Positions 17,471 through 27,297 of a stretch of 64,000 nucleotides of DNA are shown piece by piece. This stretch comes from Flavobacteriaceae bacterium. Lineage in GTDB: Bacteria > Bacteroidota > Bacteroidia > Flavobacteriales > Flavobacteriaceae. The notes beneath the pieces are model-generated. The model saw nothing but the letters and a program-made list of their open reading frames with translations. It was not told where the DNA came from and did not search any database. The DNA lies in NCBI GenBank assembly GCA_947446865.1, contig CANFHX010000011.1, positions 1-64,000 on the forward strand. Reading direction: 5' to 3'. The position numbers were made by a program, and so were the translations under genes. Numbering within the stretch: the stretch's first letter is position 1; every line of letters begins with the position of its first letter.

Positions 17471-18922
17471 ATGAAAAATATAACCAAAATATTAGTTGCC
17501 AATCGCGGTGAAATTGCCATTAGAGTAATGAAAACCGCTAAGAAAATGGGCATCAAAACCGTAGCAGTATTTTCAACTGCCGATAGAAATGCACTTCACG
17601 TGAAATATGCCGACGAAGCTGTTTGTATTGGAGAGGCTCTCTCTAGCCAATCGTATTTAAGAGGAGATAAAATAATTGAAGTATGTAAAGAACTTGGCGT
17701 AGATGCAGTGCATCCAGGCTATGGTTTCTTGAGTGAAAATTCTGCTTTCGCAGAAGAATGTGAACGAAACAACATCATTTTTATCGGACCAAAATCGAAA
17801 GCGATTGAAATGATGGGAAGCAAATTAGCAGCCAAGGAAGCCGTAATGCACTACAATATTCCAATGGTTCCTGGTATTGACCACGCCATTACTGATATTG
17901 AAGAAGCTAAAAAATCGGCTAGAGAAGTTGGATTTCCAATTTTGATTAAGGCTTCTGCCGGAGGTGGTGGAAAAGGAATGCGTGTGGTAGAACGCGAAGA
18001 AGATTTTGTTTCTCAAATGGATAGAGCCATTAGCGAAGCAACTTCTGCTTTTGGAGATGGTTCGGTTTTTATTGAAAAATACGTTACCAAACCGCGTCAT
18101 ATTGAAATTCAAATCATGGCCGATAGTCATGGTAATGTTTTATATATTTTTGAAAGAGAATGTAGTATTCAACGACGACACCAAAAAGTAGTAGAAGAAG
18201 CGCCATCTTCTATTTTAACTCCAGAAAAGCGTAAAGAAATGGGAGAAGCCGCTGTAAAAGTAGCCCGAGCCTGTGATTATCTTGGAGCTGGAACGGTAGA
18301 GTTCTTGATGGACGATAAACATAATTTCTATTTCTTAGAGATGAATACGCGTTTGCAAGTAGAACATCCGGTTACCGAAATGATTTCTGGTTTAGATTTA
18401 GTTGAATTGCAAATCCGTGTAGCGCGTGGTGAGGAATTGCCAATGAAACAAGAAGATTTAGTTATACACGGTCACGCTATGGAACTTCGAGTTTATGCTG
18501 AAGATTCTATGAATGATTTCTTGCCCAATGTTGGTTTCTTAAGTACTTATAAGTTGCCTGAAGGCGAAGGAATTCGTGTAGATAATGGAATTGAAGAAGG
18601 TATGGATGTGCCAATTTATTACGATCCGATGTTGTCAAAATTGGTTACCTATGGAAAAACTCGTGAGGAAGCAATTTCTTTAATGATAAGTGCTATAGAT
18701 AATTATCATGTAGAAGGCGTTGCAACAACTTTACCGTTTGGAAAATTTGTTATGGAGCACGAAGCATTCCGTTCAGGTGATTTTGACACTGGTTTTGTAA
18801 AAGCATATTATGACGCTGAAAAACTAAAATCTAAACTAGATACCGAAGCCGAAATTGCTGCTTTATTAGCACTAAAACAATATTTAGCAGATAAAAAAGT
18901 TTTGCGATTACCGATTGAGTAA
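17471..18922 (+). CDS. accC: Biotin carboxylase subunit of acyl-CoA carboxylase
   Basis: Carboxylates biotin on the carrier protein using ATP and bicarbonate. About 483 residues with standard features: 'KILVANRGEIAIRVMKTAKKMGI' at the N-terminus, ATP-grasp 'KASAGGGGKGMRVV', 'ECSIQRRHQKVVEEAPS', 'FLEMNTRLQVEHPVTEM'. The ATG at 17471 is preferred over the GTG at 17456, whose codons lie in an intergenic repeat. It could be a PccA-type subunit of this operon rather than the AccC of fatty-acid synthesis. Confidence 0.93.
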   Translation: MKNITKILVANRGEIAIRVMKTAKKMGIKTVAVFSTADRNALHVKYADEAVCIGEALSSQSYLRGDKIIEVCKELGVDAVHPGYGFLSENSAFAEECERNNIIFIGPKSKAIEMMGSKLAAKEAVMHYNIPMVPGIDHAITDIEEAKKSAREVGFPILIKASAGGGGKGMRVVEREEDFVSQMDRAISEATSAFGDGSVFIEKYVTKPRHIEIQIMADSHGNVLYIFERECSIQRRHQKVVEEAPSSILTPEKRKEMGEAAVKVARACDYLGAGTVEFLMDDKHNFYFLEMNTRLQVEHPVTEMISGLDLVELQIRVARGEELPMKQEDLVIHGHAMELRVYAEDSMNDFLPNVGFLSTYKLPEGEGIRVDNGIEEGMDVPIYYDPMLSKLVTYGKTREEAISLMISAIDNYHVEGVATTLPFGKFVMEHEAFRSGDFDTGFVKAYYDAEKLKSKLDTEAEIAALLALKQYLADKKVLRLPIE

Positions 18923-18934
18923 AGAATTAGTATC

Positions 18935-18990
18935 AAGAAATAAGTATTAAGTACTAAGACTAAAACCTGAAACTTAAAACTTGAAACAAA
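18935..18990. repeat. Degenerate TGAAACTT-type intergenic repeat
   Basis: The spacer before the carboxyltransferase gene reads 'agtatcaagaaataagtattaagtactaagac' followed by 'aaaacctgaaacttaaaacttgaaac', the same unit as in the preceding spacer. Both spacers of the operon carry it, and transcription must read through. Confidence 0.65.
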
Positions 18991-18999
18991 AAAATTAAA

Positions 19000-20541
19000 A
19001 TGGAAGATAAAATTAAAATATTAAACGATAAAATTGCCCTTGCTAAATTAGGTGGAGGCGAAATACGAATAGCATCGCACCATGCCAAAAAGAAATTAAC
19101 GGCTCGGGAGCGTGTAGAATATTTAATGGATGAAGGTTCATTCGAAGAAATAGGAATGTTGGTTACCCACCGAACTACCGATTTTGGAATGGAAAAAGAA
19201 ATCTATTATGGTGATGGTGTGGTAACGGGTTACGGCACAATTAACGGTAGAGTGGTATATGTGTTTGCACAAGATTTTACCGTTTTTGGAGGTTCTTTAT
19301 CCGAAACACACGCTGAAAAAATTTGCAAAGTAATGGATATGGCTTTAAAAAGTGGTGCGCCAATGATTGGATTGAATGATTCTGGTGGGGCTCGTATTCA
19401 AGAAGGAGTTCGCTCTCTTGGAGGTTATGCCGATATTTTTTATAGAAATGTACAATCAAGTGGGGTGATTCCACAAATATCTGCAATCATGGGGCCCTGC
19501 GCCGGTGGAGCCGTTTATTCTCCTGCCATGACCGATTTCACGATGATGGTAGAAGGTAATAGTTATATGTTTGTTACGGGTCCTAATGTGGTAAAAACGG
19601 TTACTAATGAAGAAGTAACTTCTGAAGAATTGGGTGGCGCTAGCACGCATTCAACCAAATCAGGTGTGGCACACATTACTTCTCCTAACGGAATTGAATG
19701 CTTGGAAGACATCAAAAAGTTATTGAGTTACATGCCTCAAAATAATAGAGAAACTACTCCAAAATTATCCTATGTAACCAATGATGAAGTTCGGGTTAAA
19801 TTAGACACTATCGTTCCAGATAATGCTAATAAGCCATATAACATGCTGGATGTTATTGAAAATATTATTGATGAAGATTCCTTCTTTGAAATTCATAAAG
19901 ATTTTGCTGAAAACATCATAGTAGGTTTTGCTCGTTTAGGCGGAAGAAGTATAGGGATTGTAGCCAATAATCCTAAGTTTTTGGCAGGTTGTTTGGATGT
20001 AAAAAGTTCAATAAAAGCAGCACGTTTCGTTCGTTTTTGCGATTGTTTCAATATTCCGTTATTAGTTTTGGAAGATGTACCAGGATTCTTGCCAGGAACG
20101 GATCAAGAATGGAACGGAATTATCGTTCATGGAGCCAAATTATTATACGCTTTTAGCGAAGCAACTGTGCCTAGAGTTACCGTTATTACTCGTAAAGCCT
20201 ATGGTGGAGCGTATGATGTAATGAATTCGAAACACATTGGTGCCGACATGAATTTCGCATGGCCAAGTGCTGAAATTGCGGTAATGGGAGCCAAAGGAGC
20301 ATCGGAAATTATTTTCAAAAAAGAAATTAGCGAGGCCGCTGATCCTACAGCAAAATTGTTAGAAAAAGAAGCAGAATATGCCGAGTTATTTGCAAATCCT
20401 TATACCGCAGCACAACGTGGATTTATTGATGAAGTTATTTTGCCAAGAGATACCCGAAGAAAATTGCTTAAAGCCTTTAGTATGCTAGAAAATAAAGTAG
20501 TAGATACCCCAAAAAGAAAACACGGAAACATTCCGTTGTAG
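19000..20541 (+). CDS. Acyl-CoA carboxylase carboxyltransferase (beta) subunit
   Basis: 513 residues, the size of PccB/AccD5-type carboxyltransferases, which move the carboxyl group from biotin to an acyl-CoA (often propionyl-CoA). Signatures: '[19 protein letters not shown]', oxyanion-hole glycines in '[24 protein letters not shown]' and '[13 protein letters not shown]', and the C-terminal half '[25 protein letters not shown]', '[12 protein letters not shown]'. It ends the operon and is followed by a terminator. Substrate choice cannot be fixed by eye. Confidence 0.93.
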   Translation: MEDKIKILNDKIALAKLGGGEIRIASHHAKKKLTARERVEYLMDEGSFEEIGMLVTHRTTDFGMEKEIYYGDGVVTGYGTINGRVVYVFAQDFTVFGGSLSETHAEKICKVMDMALKSGAPMIGLNDSGGARIQEGVRSLGGYADIFYRNVQSSGVIPQISAIMGPCAGGAVYSPAMTDFTMMVEGNSYMFVTGPNVVKTVTNEEVTSEELGGASTHSTKSGVAHITSPNGIECLEDIKKLLSYMPQNNRETTPKLSYVTNDEVRVKLDTIVPDNANKPYNMLDVIENIIDEDSFFEIHKDFAENIIVGFARLGGRSIGIVANNPKFLAGCLDVKSSIKAARFVRFCDCFNIPLLVLEDVPGFLPGTDQEWNGIIVHGAKLLYAFSEATVPRVTVITRKAYGGAYDVMNSKHIGADMNFAWPSAEIAVMGAKGASEIIFKKEISEAADPTAKLLEKEAEYAELFANPYTAAQRGFIDEVILPRDTRRKLLKAFSMLENKVVDTPKRKHGNIPL

Positions 20542-20558
20542 TAAATTACACTAAATTA

Positions 20559-20593
20559 AAAAACCGTCTTGTTGCAAAATGAGACGGTTTTTC
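20559..20593 (+). terminator. Terminator of the carboxylase operon
   Basis: AAACCGTC and GACGGTTT form a perfect 8-bp stem with a 14-nt loop, ending in TTTTT. It stands 18 bp after the carboxyltransferase stop codon. Confidence 0.85.
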
Positions 20594-20726
20594 CATTCTT
20601 TAACACCACCGAATTCTAAGTGTTTAAATTAAATTTAAGTTAAAAAACCTACTTTAAGCGCGTTTTTTTTCGTAATTTGTGCCTCCTTAAAAAGTACTCA
20701 GTAGTGCTTTAGAATAAAATAGTACC

Positions 20727-21920
20727 ATGAAACGCATCCATTTAATTTTAATATTGAGTCTTTTTTTTAGTATATCTTCCTTTTCGCAAAAAGTAATTAA
20801 ACACAAGATAAAATCAGGCGAATCTATATTAGGTTTGGCAATTAAATATGGTGTTAGTGAAAAAGATATTTACGAATTAAATCCGAAAACTAAAGGTGCT
20901 TTATTGCAATTGAATCAAGAACTTCGAATTCCGAATAAAAAATTTAAAGAAAAAGAAAAGCCTTCTAAAAAAGATAAAAAAGAACTGCTTGCAGAAAAAA
21001 ACAAGAAGAAAGAAATTCCTTCAGTTGTCAAAGAAACGCATGAAGTGTGTGTAGATCCTGCTGATGTTACAATTACCCATATCGTGCTGCCTAAAGAAAC
21101 TTTATACAGTCTTTCCAAAGAATATGGAATAACGATGGAGGCCATTTGCGAGTTAAATCCGGAGTTAAAAACTAGTAATTTAAAGAAAGGTGCCAAGCTA
21201 AAATTCCCAAATAAAAATTCTGTTAATTCCAATATAGAAAAAACTAATTCCAATCTTGAAACTACAAATAGCACCAATGATGACATAATGTCTATTACAA
21301 ATGTGGTGCATAAAGTGCTTGCAAAAGAAACATTATATGGTATCTCTAAACAATACGGGGTTTCTATTGCGGATATTGAAAAATTAAACCCAGGTATTGA
21401 AAACGGACTTCCAGTAGATTATCTTTTGATGATTAAAAAAGGGGTACATAAAGCATCCGAAGAAACAAAAGATTTTATTACAAATCTTCCAAAAGAGGAT
21501 GTAGAAGTAAAAGATGTCCCAGCAGCAAATGTTATTAAAGCTGATTATTTAATTCGAAAAGCATCCGAACATTTAGGTACTCGTTATCGAAGTGGTGGTA
21601 CTACAAGTGCCGGATATGATTGTTCGGGTTTGATGTTTGCAACATTCCAAAATGTAGATATGACTTTGCCAAGATCCTCACAAGAAATGGCTAATTACGG
21701 AATTAGAATTAACCGATCGCAAGCACAAAAAGGAGATTTGATATTCTTCGCTACTTTTGGCGGTCGTAGGGTAAGTCATGTAGGAATGGTTACCGAAGTG
21801 GTTGATGGAGTAATAAAATTCATACATTCCTCAACAGGTTCGGGTGTTATAGTTTCTTCTTTAAGCGAAGCATATTATTCTAGAACTTTCGTGCAGGTAA
21901 ATAGGGTTCTATCAGAATAA
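20727..21920 (+). CDS. LysM and NlpC/P60 peptidoglycan hydrolase
   Basis: 397 residues: signal peptide (1-21), three LysM modules (about 24-70, 113-158, 190-235; for example 'ETLYSLSKEYGITMEAICELNPEL') separated by Lys/Glu-rich linkers, and a C-terminal NlpC/P60 domain (about 270-397) with catalytic Cys in YDCSGLMFATF, His in RVSHVGMV and a third polar residue in 'FIHSST'. It should cut peptide stems of peptidoglycan in the periplasm. Flanked by terminators on both sides, so it is monocistronic. Confidence 0.93.
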   Translation: MKRIHLILILSLFFSISSFSQKVIKHKIKSGESILGLAIKYGVSEKDIYELNPKTKGALLQLNQELRIPNKKFKEKEKPSKKDKKELLAEKNKKKEIPSVVKETHEVCVDPADVTITHIVLPKETLYSLSKEYGITMEAICELNPELKTSNLKKGAKLKFPNKNSVNSNIEKTNSNLETTNSTNDDIMSITNVVHKVLAKETLYGISKQYGVSIADIEKLNPGIENGLPVDYLLMIKKGVHKASEETKDFITNLPKEDVEVKDVPAANVIKADYLIRKASEHLGTRYRSGGTTSAGYDCSGLMFATFQNVDMTLPRSSQEMANYGIRINRSQAQKGDLIFFATFGGRRVSHVGMVTEVVDGVIKFIHSSTGSGVIVSSLSEAYYSRTFVQVNRVLSE

Positions 21921-21952
21921 ATATAAAATATTTTAGACGGTAATAAATTAAA

Positions 21953-21987
21953 AAAAACTCCTAAATAATTAAGTTTAGGAGTTTTTA
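21953..21987. terminator. Bidirectional terminator between convergent genes
   Basis: AACTCCTAAA and TTTAGGAGTT form a 10-bp stem with A-run on the left and TTTTT on the right. It serves both the NlpC/P60 gene and the convergent CpxP-like gene. Confidence 0.85.
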
Positions 21988-22003
21988 TATTATCGTAAAA
22001 ATT

Positions 22004-22507
22004 CTAATTTCTGGCAGACATTCTGTATTTTTCCATTCGTTCTTTTCTTTCGTCAATATATTTTTTATACTTGGTTTTTTGTTCTGGATTAAGAAAAGTA
22101 TTTATAGTTCTATCGGTTTTTTCGTTAATTGCATCTACTTCTTTTATCTTATCTTCATTAGAACTTTCCGCTTTGGTTACAGCATAAATACTCTTTACAC
22201 TAGCTTCAATTTCTTTTCTAATAACAATAACTTGAAGATCATCTAAACTCAAGTCTTTAGTAAGTTTTTCAATACTTTTATTAAGATTTTCGTCTCTTTC
22301 TTTTTCAATATCTTCTGGACTTTTATTTCTTCCATAGTTATTCGTGTTTTGCATACTTTGTTGGTTACCCATTCGGTTCATACCACCACCCATGCCACTA
22401 TTCATACCGCTACCTCCATACATGCCTCCATTACCATATTGAGCAACAGAAGTAGAACATGTAAAAATAAAAAGTCCAATAAATAAATAAAATTGTAATG
22501 TTTTCAT
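22004..22507 (-). CDS. Small exported CpxP/Spy-like protein with Gly/Met-rich N-terminus
   Basis: 167 residues. A signal peptide (1-22, SVA-Q) is followed by a Gly/Met/Asn-rich stretch ('GNGGMYGGSGMNSGMGGGM', about 26-60) and then a helical charged domain (about 70-167) with 'LSLDDLQVIVIRKEI' and 'TFLNPEQKTKYKKYIDERKERMEK', the latter like the LTxxQ repeats of CpxP/Spy periplasmic chaperones. A metal or stress role is possible but not shown. It lies 43 bp downstream of rimO and may share its transcript. Confidence 0.65.
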   Translation of the reverse strand: MKTLQFYLFIGLFIFTCSTSVAQYGNGGMYGGSGMNSGMGGGMNRMGNQQSMQNTNNYGRNKSPEDIEKERDENLNKSIEKLTKDLSLDDLQVIVIRKEIEASVKSIYAVTKAESSNEDKIKEVDAINEKTDRTINTFLNPEQKTKYKKYIDERKERMEKYRMSARN

Positions 22508-22550
22508 TTTTAGTTTTTTTAAAGTATAAAAATAATAAAAAAATGTTTAA

Positions 22551-23852
22551 TTATACAGGTTCCCCGTATAAATCATATTCAGTGGCATCTGTGATTTTAA
22601 CATCCACAAAATCTCCAGTTTTTACATAAAATTTAGAGGCATCAATCAATACTTCATTATCCACATCGGGGCTATCAAATTCAGTTCTTCCAATAAAGTG
22701 TTCTCCTTCTTTTCTGTCAATAACACATTTAAAAGTGCGCCCAATTTTCTCCTGATTCAAATCCCAAGAAATTTGCGATTGCAAATCCATTATTTCAGCT
22801 GCACGTGCTTTTTTTACTTCTTCAGGAACATCATCTACTAATACAAAAGCACCTGTATTTTCTTCATGCGAATAGGTAAAACAACCCAAACGTTCAAATT
22901 TCATTTCCTGCACCCAGTCGCGCATAATTTCAAAATCTTCTTGCGTTTCACCAGGATAACCCACAATCAAAGTAGTTCTTATGGTCATTCCAGGAACTGC
23001 TTCCCTAAAATCTTTCAATAATTTAGTGGTTTTCTCTTTCGTAGTTCCACGTTTCATCGATTTCAAAATTTTATCGGAAATATGTTGCAACGGAATATCA
23101 ATATAATTACAAATCTTCGGTTCGTTTCGCATCAATTCCAAAACATCCATTGGGAAACCAGTAGGGAAGGCGTAATGCAAACGAATCCACTCAATACCTT
23201 CTACTTTCACTAAGTTTTCTAGTAATTCGGCAAGATTACGTTTTTTATAAATATCCAAACCGTAATAAGTCAAATCCTGAGCGATAAGAATCAATTCTTT
23301 AACGCCGTTTTTAGCCAAACCTTCGGCTTCTTTTACCAGTTTTTCAATGGTTTGCGAAACGTGCTTGCCACGCATTAACGGAATAGCACAAAAACTACAA
23401 GGTCTATCGCAACCTTCGGCAATCTTCAAATAAGCATAATTTTTCGGAGTAGTAGTCAATCGTTCTCCAAGCAATTCATGTTTGTAATCGGCACCAAGTG
23501 CTTTCAATAAAAGAGGCAATTCGGTAGTTCCAAAATACTGGTCTACATTCGGAATCTCCTTTTCTAAATCTGGTCTGTATCGTTCCGATAAACAACCCGT
23601 TACAAATACTTTATCAACAATTCCGCGGGCCTTTTTATCGGCATATTCCAAAATAGTATTCACCGATTCTGCTTTCGCATTATCAATAAAACCACAAGTA
23701 TTAATTACAACAATATTCCCTTCCTGCTCATGCACAACATCCTTACCACTAGCTTTCAATTGCCCCATCAACACCTCACTATCGTAAGTGTTTTTAGAAC
23801 AGCCAAGCGTAATTACATTGATTTTATTTTTCTTTACCGATTTGGTTCTCAT
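22551..23852 (-). CDS. rimO: Ribosomal protein S12 methylthiotransferase RimO
   Basis: Adds a methylthio group to an aspartate of ribosomal protein S12. 433 residues with an N-terminal MTTase domain (cysteines in LGCSKNTYDSEVLMGQ, 'NTCGF' and 'GCLSERY'), a radical SAM core with CDRPCSFCAIP (CxxxCxxC), 'IPLQHISDKILKSMKRG', and a C-terminal TRAM domain. RimO rather than MiaB is favoured by 'GCSKNTYDSE' and the overall pattern. Start ATG at 23852. Confidence 0.95.
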   Translation of the reverse strand: MRTKSVKKNKINVITLGCSKNTYDSEVLMGQLKASGKDVVHEQEGNIVVINTCGFIDNAKAESVNTILEYADKKARGIVDKVFVTGCLSERYRPDLEKEIPNVDQYFGTTELPLLLKALGADYKHELLGERLTTTPKNYAYLKIAEGCDRPCSFCAIPLMRGKHVSQTIEKLVKEAEGLAKNGVKELILIAQDLTYYGLDIYKKRNLAELLENLVKVEGIEWIRLHYAFPTGFPMDVLELMRNEPKICNYIDIPLQHISDKILKSMKRGTTKEKTTKLLKDFREAVPGMTIRTTLIVGYPGETQEDFEIMRDWVQEMKFERLGCFTYSHEENTGAFVLVDDVPEEVKKARAAEIMDLQSQISWDLNQEKIGRTFKCVIDRKEGEHFIGRTEFDSPDVDNEVLIDASKFYVKTGDFVDVKITDATEYDLYGEPV

Positions 23853-23930
23853 ACCTTTGTTTTATTGGGATGCAAAATTACGTTATTTATTTTAAGAAGC
23901 GAAACTTTGGGGCATTTTAGTAAACCAAAT

Positions 23931-23993
23931 TCCCGCTTTCGCCTTTAGTCTCGTTCCGTTCCTCCACGAGAGCTATCGGCTCAATCGGGGCTA
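23931..23993 (-). repeat. Degenerate Flavobacterium-type intergenic element, copy B
   Basis: On the minus strand it reads TAGCCCCGAT-TGAGCCGATAG ... GGAACGGAACGAG ... GAAAGCGGGAA. The blocks TAGCCCCGAT and GCGGGAA are shared with copy C at 32546-32626 and, more weakly, copy A at 741-858. It fills the spacer between DUF3810 and rimO. Confidence 0.6.
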
Positions 23994-24050
23994 AAACGGT
24001 TAGCATTTGGAGTAAAATTCATTTTCATAACCTCTTAAGTTAATTTAGTT

Positions 24051-25109
24051 CTACTCTTTTGATTTATAATAATTCACCAACAAGTTTACAAATTTACTAT
24101 AGCCTTCCATGCCGTCTTTTTGCTGATTCATTTTTAAGAATTGATCGTAAAAAGCGTGAAATCCCTTGTCTATAAAGGTATCGTATTGTTTCCAGAAAAT
24201 AGCACTTTCTTTATAGTTTGCAATAATTCCCGGGTTAATTCTCGTTTTTAAAGCATTGAATTTTGCTTCGTCTTTCATTGCAATATTCATCATGCAATAC
24301 CGCAATGCATTGCTATACGCCGAATATTGAAAATACAAATCGTTGTTTTTTATCCCAGCCAAAAATCCAATAAAGTTGCATTCACTTTCACTGGCATAGC
24401 CAATTTGATGTGCCATTTCATGGCAAACTACATTTGGAAAACTCACCATTGGTAATTTAGCATTTACCTGTGCTTCATTGGTAAACGGATTTAAATAACC
24501 CGCAAATCCCATATAAGTTAAAGGCAAACTCAATAATGATTTCTTCTTACTCGGAATGGAATAATTAAAAAAAGCATATTCTTTTGCTAAAGTTGTGTAC
24601 CCATTTTGCGCCGTAATCAAAACCGAATCCTGTGAATTTGGATTAGTAACTTTTAAATTTCGGTTGTGCGTAATTTCCAAATGTAGGGCATTGGTTTTAG
24701 CAATTAATTTTTCGGTAAATGTTTCCAAATCGGTGTCCGAATACTCCCGTTGGATGTTCATTTTTTCAAAAAGAGGCACTCTATAATAATTGAAAGCCCA
24801 AAACAAATGAAATAAAAAATAGGCAATTGAAAGAAAACTAGTAACCTTCAATACATTGTTTTTCCATTGCAATTTCCATGATTTTTTAGTTTTCCAAGTC
24901 TGAATTAAAAGATATATTATTAAAGTTCCATAAAGAATATCTCCTACAGAAAAAGGAATCCATCCTAAAACAGTTCGGGAAATTTTAGAAATAACCAAGT
25001 ACAAGCTATTACTGTAAAATCGTTCGACCATTTCAGGAAAAAAGGCAAGGACTTTCAGCAATAAAATCTGAACTATTAGAAATAGGGGAAGGATGTATTT
25101 GCGTTTCAA
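24051..25109 (-). CDS. DUF3810 membrane protein with HExxH zinc-protease motif
   Basis: 352 residues with three predicted membrane segments in the first third ('YILPLFLIVQILLLKVLAFF', 'VGDILYGTLIIYLLI', 'VTSFLSIAYFLFHLFWAFNYY') and a soluble C-terminal part containing VVCHEMAHQIGYASESECNF, an HExxH motif with a possible downstream glutamate ligand. This fits the DUF3810 family of Bacteroidota. Metalloprotease activity is inferred from the motif; no substrate is known. Monocistronic on the minus strand. Confidence 0.85.
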   Translation of the reverse strand: MKRKYILPLFLIVQILLLKVLAFFPEMVERFYSNSLYLVISKISRTVLGWIPFSVGDILYGTLIIYLLIQTWKTKKSWKLQWKNNVLKVTSFLSIAYFLFHLFWAFNYYRVPLFEKMNIQREYSDTDLETFTEKLIAKTNALHLEITHNRNLKVTNPNSQDSVLITAQNGYTTLAKEYAFFNYSIPSKKKSLLSLPLTYMGFAGYLNPFTNEAQVNAKLPMVSFPNVVCHEMAHQIGYASESECNFIGFLAGIKNNDLYFQYSAYSNALRYCMMNIAMKDEAKFNALKTRINPGIIANYKESAIFWKQYDTFIDKGFHAFYDQFLKMNQQKDGMEGYSKFVNLLVNYYKSKE

Positions 25110-25230
25110 ACTAATAAATTTGCTATAAAAATACTTATAAATTAAGAACTCGTGTTAGTTTTATTGTAAATTTGTGATTCAAAAAAATCAATTACTTATA
25201 AAATAAACAACCTTAATTAATAACATTACA

Positions 25231-25281
25231 AATTCGTGAAATTTCCATAATCAAATAAATTAGTGGAAATTCGTGAAATTT
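25231..25281. repeat. Repeated AATTCGTGAAATTT units upstream of pepD
   Basis: The 14-mer AATTCGTGAAATTT occurs twice, 37 bp apart. The second copy provides the false start GTG-GAA-ATT-CGT used in the ORF track for pepD. The unit resembles the arms of the palindrome at 56763-56832 (ACGAATTACACAAATT). Confidence 0.7.
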
Positions 25282-25298
25282 GTGTCAAAAAACACACA

Positions 25299-26762
25299 AT
25301 GAGTCAAGAAATTAGAAACCTAGAACCCAAAGCACTTTGGAACAAATTTGCCGATTTAAACGCGGTGCCTCGTCCTTCTAAAAAAGAAGATAGAGTAATT
25401 GAGTTTATGAAGAACTTCGGGAATAGCCTAGGATTAGAGACCTTTGAAGACGAAATCCGCAATGTGATTATAAGAAAACCAGCAACTCCAGGAATGGAAA
25501 ATCGCAAGCCAATTGTGCTTCAAGGACATTTGGATATGGTTTGTCAGAAAAATAACGATACTAATTTCGATTTTGATACCCAAGGAATTGACATGTATGT
25601 TGATGGTGACTGGGTTCGTGCTCGCGGAACCACTCTTGGTGCCGATAATGGACTTGGAGTAGCGATGATGATGGCTATTTTAGAATCTAAAGAAATTAAA
25701 CATCCGGCTATCGATGCGCTTTTTACCATTGATGAAGAAACTGGAATGACGGGTGCATTAAACCTAAAAGGCGGAATTCTAAAAGGACAAATCCTTTTAA
25801 ATATGGATACCGAAGAAGACGACGAAATAGGTATTGGTTGCGCAGGTGGAATTGATGTAACTGCCAACAGAAGTTACAACGAAGAAGAAACTCCTGAGGG
25901 TTCTGTTGGATATACCATCACTGTTAAAGGCTTGAATGGCGGACACTCCGGAATGGATATCCACAAAGGGTTGGGGAATGCTAACAAAATCATGAACCGT
26001 TTATTGTTTGATGGTTTTGAAAATTTTGGACTACAAATTGCTGAAATTTCAGGGGGAAGTTTGCGTAATGCTATTCCTCGCGAAAGCAATGCTAAAGTTA
26101 TTGTAGCGTCGATGTATGATGAGGCTTTTGTATTTGATATGCAAGAAATGATTGCTGATATCCAAGCCGAATTCAAAACTATGGAACCTAACTTAACTAT
26201 TGAAATCGTAAAAAGCGATTTGCCTAGTAAAGTGATGGATTTAGGAGTTCAAGAAGGTTTACTTCGCGGAATTTATGCTGCTCACAATGGCGTTTATACG
26301 ATGACTGCCGACATTAAAGATTTGGTAGAAACTTCTAATAATATAGCTCGTGTAATTGTAAAAGAGGGCGAAATCACGATTCAAAATTTAACGCGTTCTT
26401 CGGTTGAAAGTTCTAAATTTGATTTAGCAAATGCTTTGCGTTCGGCTTACGAATTGTTTGGTTGTGAAGTGACTTTAGCAGGAAGTTATCCAGGTTGGAC
26501 TCCAAATGTAAACTCCGAAATACTAGACCTTTTGGTTACAATTTACGAAAAACAAAACGGAACCAAACCAAACGTTGCAGCTTGTCACGCAGGATTAGAA
26601 TGCGGAATTCTAGGAACTAATTATCCAGATATGGACATGATTTCTTTCGGACCAACCATTCACGGTGCACACAGCCCAGATGAAAGAGCAAGTATTTCCT
26701 CTTCTCAAAAATTCTGGAAATTTGTATTGGAAATTTTAGAGAATATTCCGGTTAAGAATTAA
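25299..26762 (+). CDS. pepD: Aminoacyl-histidine (Xaa-His) dipeptidase
   Basis: Cytosolic M20-family metallopeptidase that cleaves dipeptides. About 487 residues starting MSQEIRNLEPKALW; the ATG at 25299 is preferred because the 12 extra codons of the track come from an intergenic repeat. Metal and catalytic motifs: 'LQGHLDMVCQK', 'TLGADNGLGVAM', 'TIDEETGMTGA', 'GGHSGMDIHKGLGNANKIM', 'CHAGLECGIL', 'GPTIHGAHSPDERASI'. Followed by a strong terminator. Confidence 0.94.
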   Translation: MSQEIRNLEPKALWNKFADLNAVPRPSKKEDRVIEFMKNFGNSLGLETFEDEIRNVIIRKPATPGMENRKPIVLQGHLDMVCQKNNDTNFDFDTQGIDMYVDGDWVRARGTTLGADNGLGVAMMMAILESKEIKHPAIDALFTIDEETGMTGALNLKGGILKGQILLNMDTEEDDEIGIGCAGGIDVTANRSYNEEETPEGSVGYTITVKGLNGGHSGMDIHKGLGNANKIMNRLLFDGFENFGLQIAEISGGSLRNAIPRESNAKVIVASMYDEAFVFDMQEMIADIQAEFKTMEPNLTIEIVKSDLPSKVMDLGVQEGLLRGIYAAHNGVYTMTADIKDLVETSNNIARVIVKEGEITIQNLTRSSVESSKFDLANALRSAYELFGCEVTLAGSYPGWTPNVNSEILDLLVTIYEKQNGTKPNVAACHAGLECGILGTNYPDMDMISFGPTIHGAHSPDERASISSSQKFWKFVLEILENIPVKN

Positions 26763-26787
26763 GAAAATAAAAAATTTATTAAAGATT

Positions 26788-26817
26788 AAATCCCGCTGAA
26801 GAGCGGGATTTTTTTGC
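26788..26817 (+). terminator. Terminator of pepD
   Basis: AATCCCGCT and AGCGGGATT form a 9-bp stem with a 4-nt loop, followed by TTTTTT. It stands about 25 bp after the stop codon. Confidence 0.9.
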
Positions 26818-26997
26818 TTTATACTTTCAAAAAGGCGAGTAGCCATTAACAACTTTTGAGTTATTTTTTAACGTTTCGCAGTTTTAGAAGTGGAGATGAA
26901 CCAAGACCAATAATTAAAACTTTAAATTAAAAACCTTTTCCATTTCAAATTAATTCCGTGCTTCGCCATTTAATTATAGCGCTGTTAACCGTAGTTT

Positions 26998-27297
26998 TTA
27001 TTCTTGAATCCTGTTTTTCAAATCCATATGAGAATGTAAAAATCTCGTAATTTCAATTTCTTTCTCGCTCAGCTTTCTGTAAAATATTATATGTTGACCA
27101 GATTTATAACCAAAAATTTCAAGGCTAATCTCGTCATAGTTTTTTCCGTAGTTTTGATTGTCAGCTAATGTTTGACAATCTTCTAGAAGTTCATTATAAT
27201 ATTTGTCAGCTTGATTTTCGGACCAAACTTCATATGTGTAATCCCAAATCTTGGTTAAATCGTCAACAGCTTTGTTGGTTATGATATATTTAGCCAT
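26998..27297 (-). CDS. parE: ParE-family toxin
   Basis: 99 residues with the ParE fold pattern: 'YIITNKAVDDLTKIWDYTYEVWSENQADKYYNELLEDCQTLADN', central 'YKSGQHIIFYRKLSEKEIEITRFLHSHMDL'. ParE toxins poison DNA gyrase and are held by ParD. It overlaps parD by 8 bp, so the two are translationally coupled. The module is inserted between pepD and an orphan membrane gene. Confidence 0.92.
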   Translation of the reverse strand: MAKYIITNKAVDDLTKIWDYTYEVWSENQADKYYNELLEDCQTLADNQNYGKNYDEISLEIFGYKSGQHIIFYRKLSEKEIEITRFLHSHMDLKNRIQE

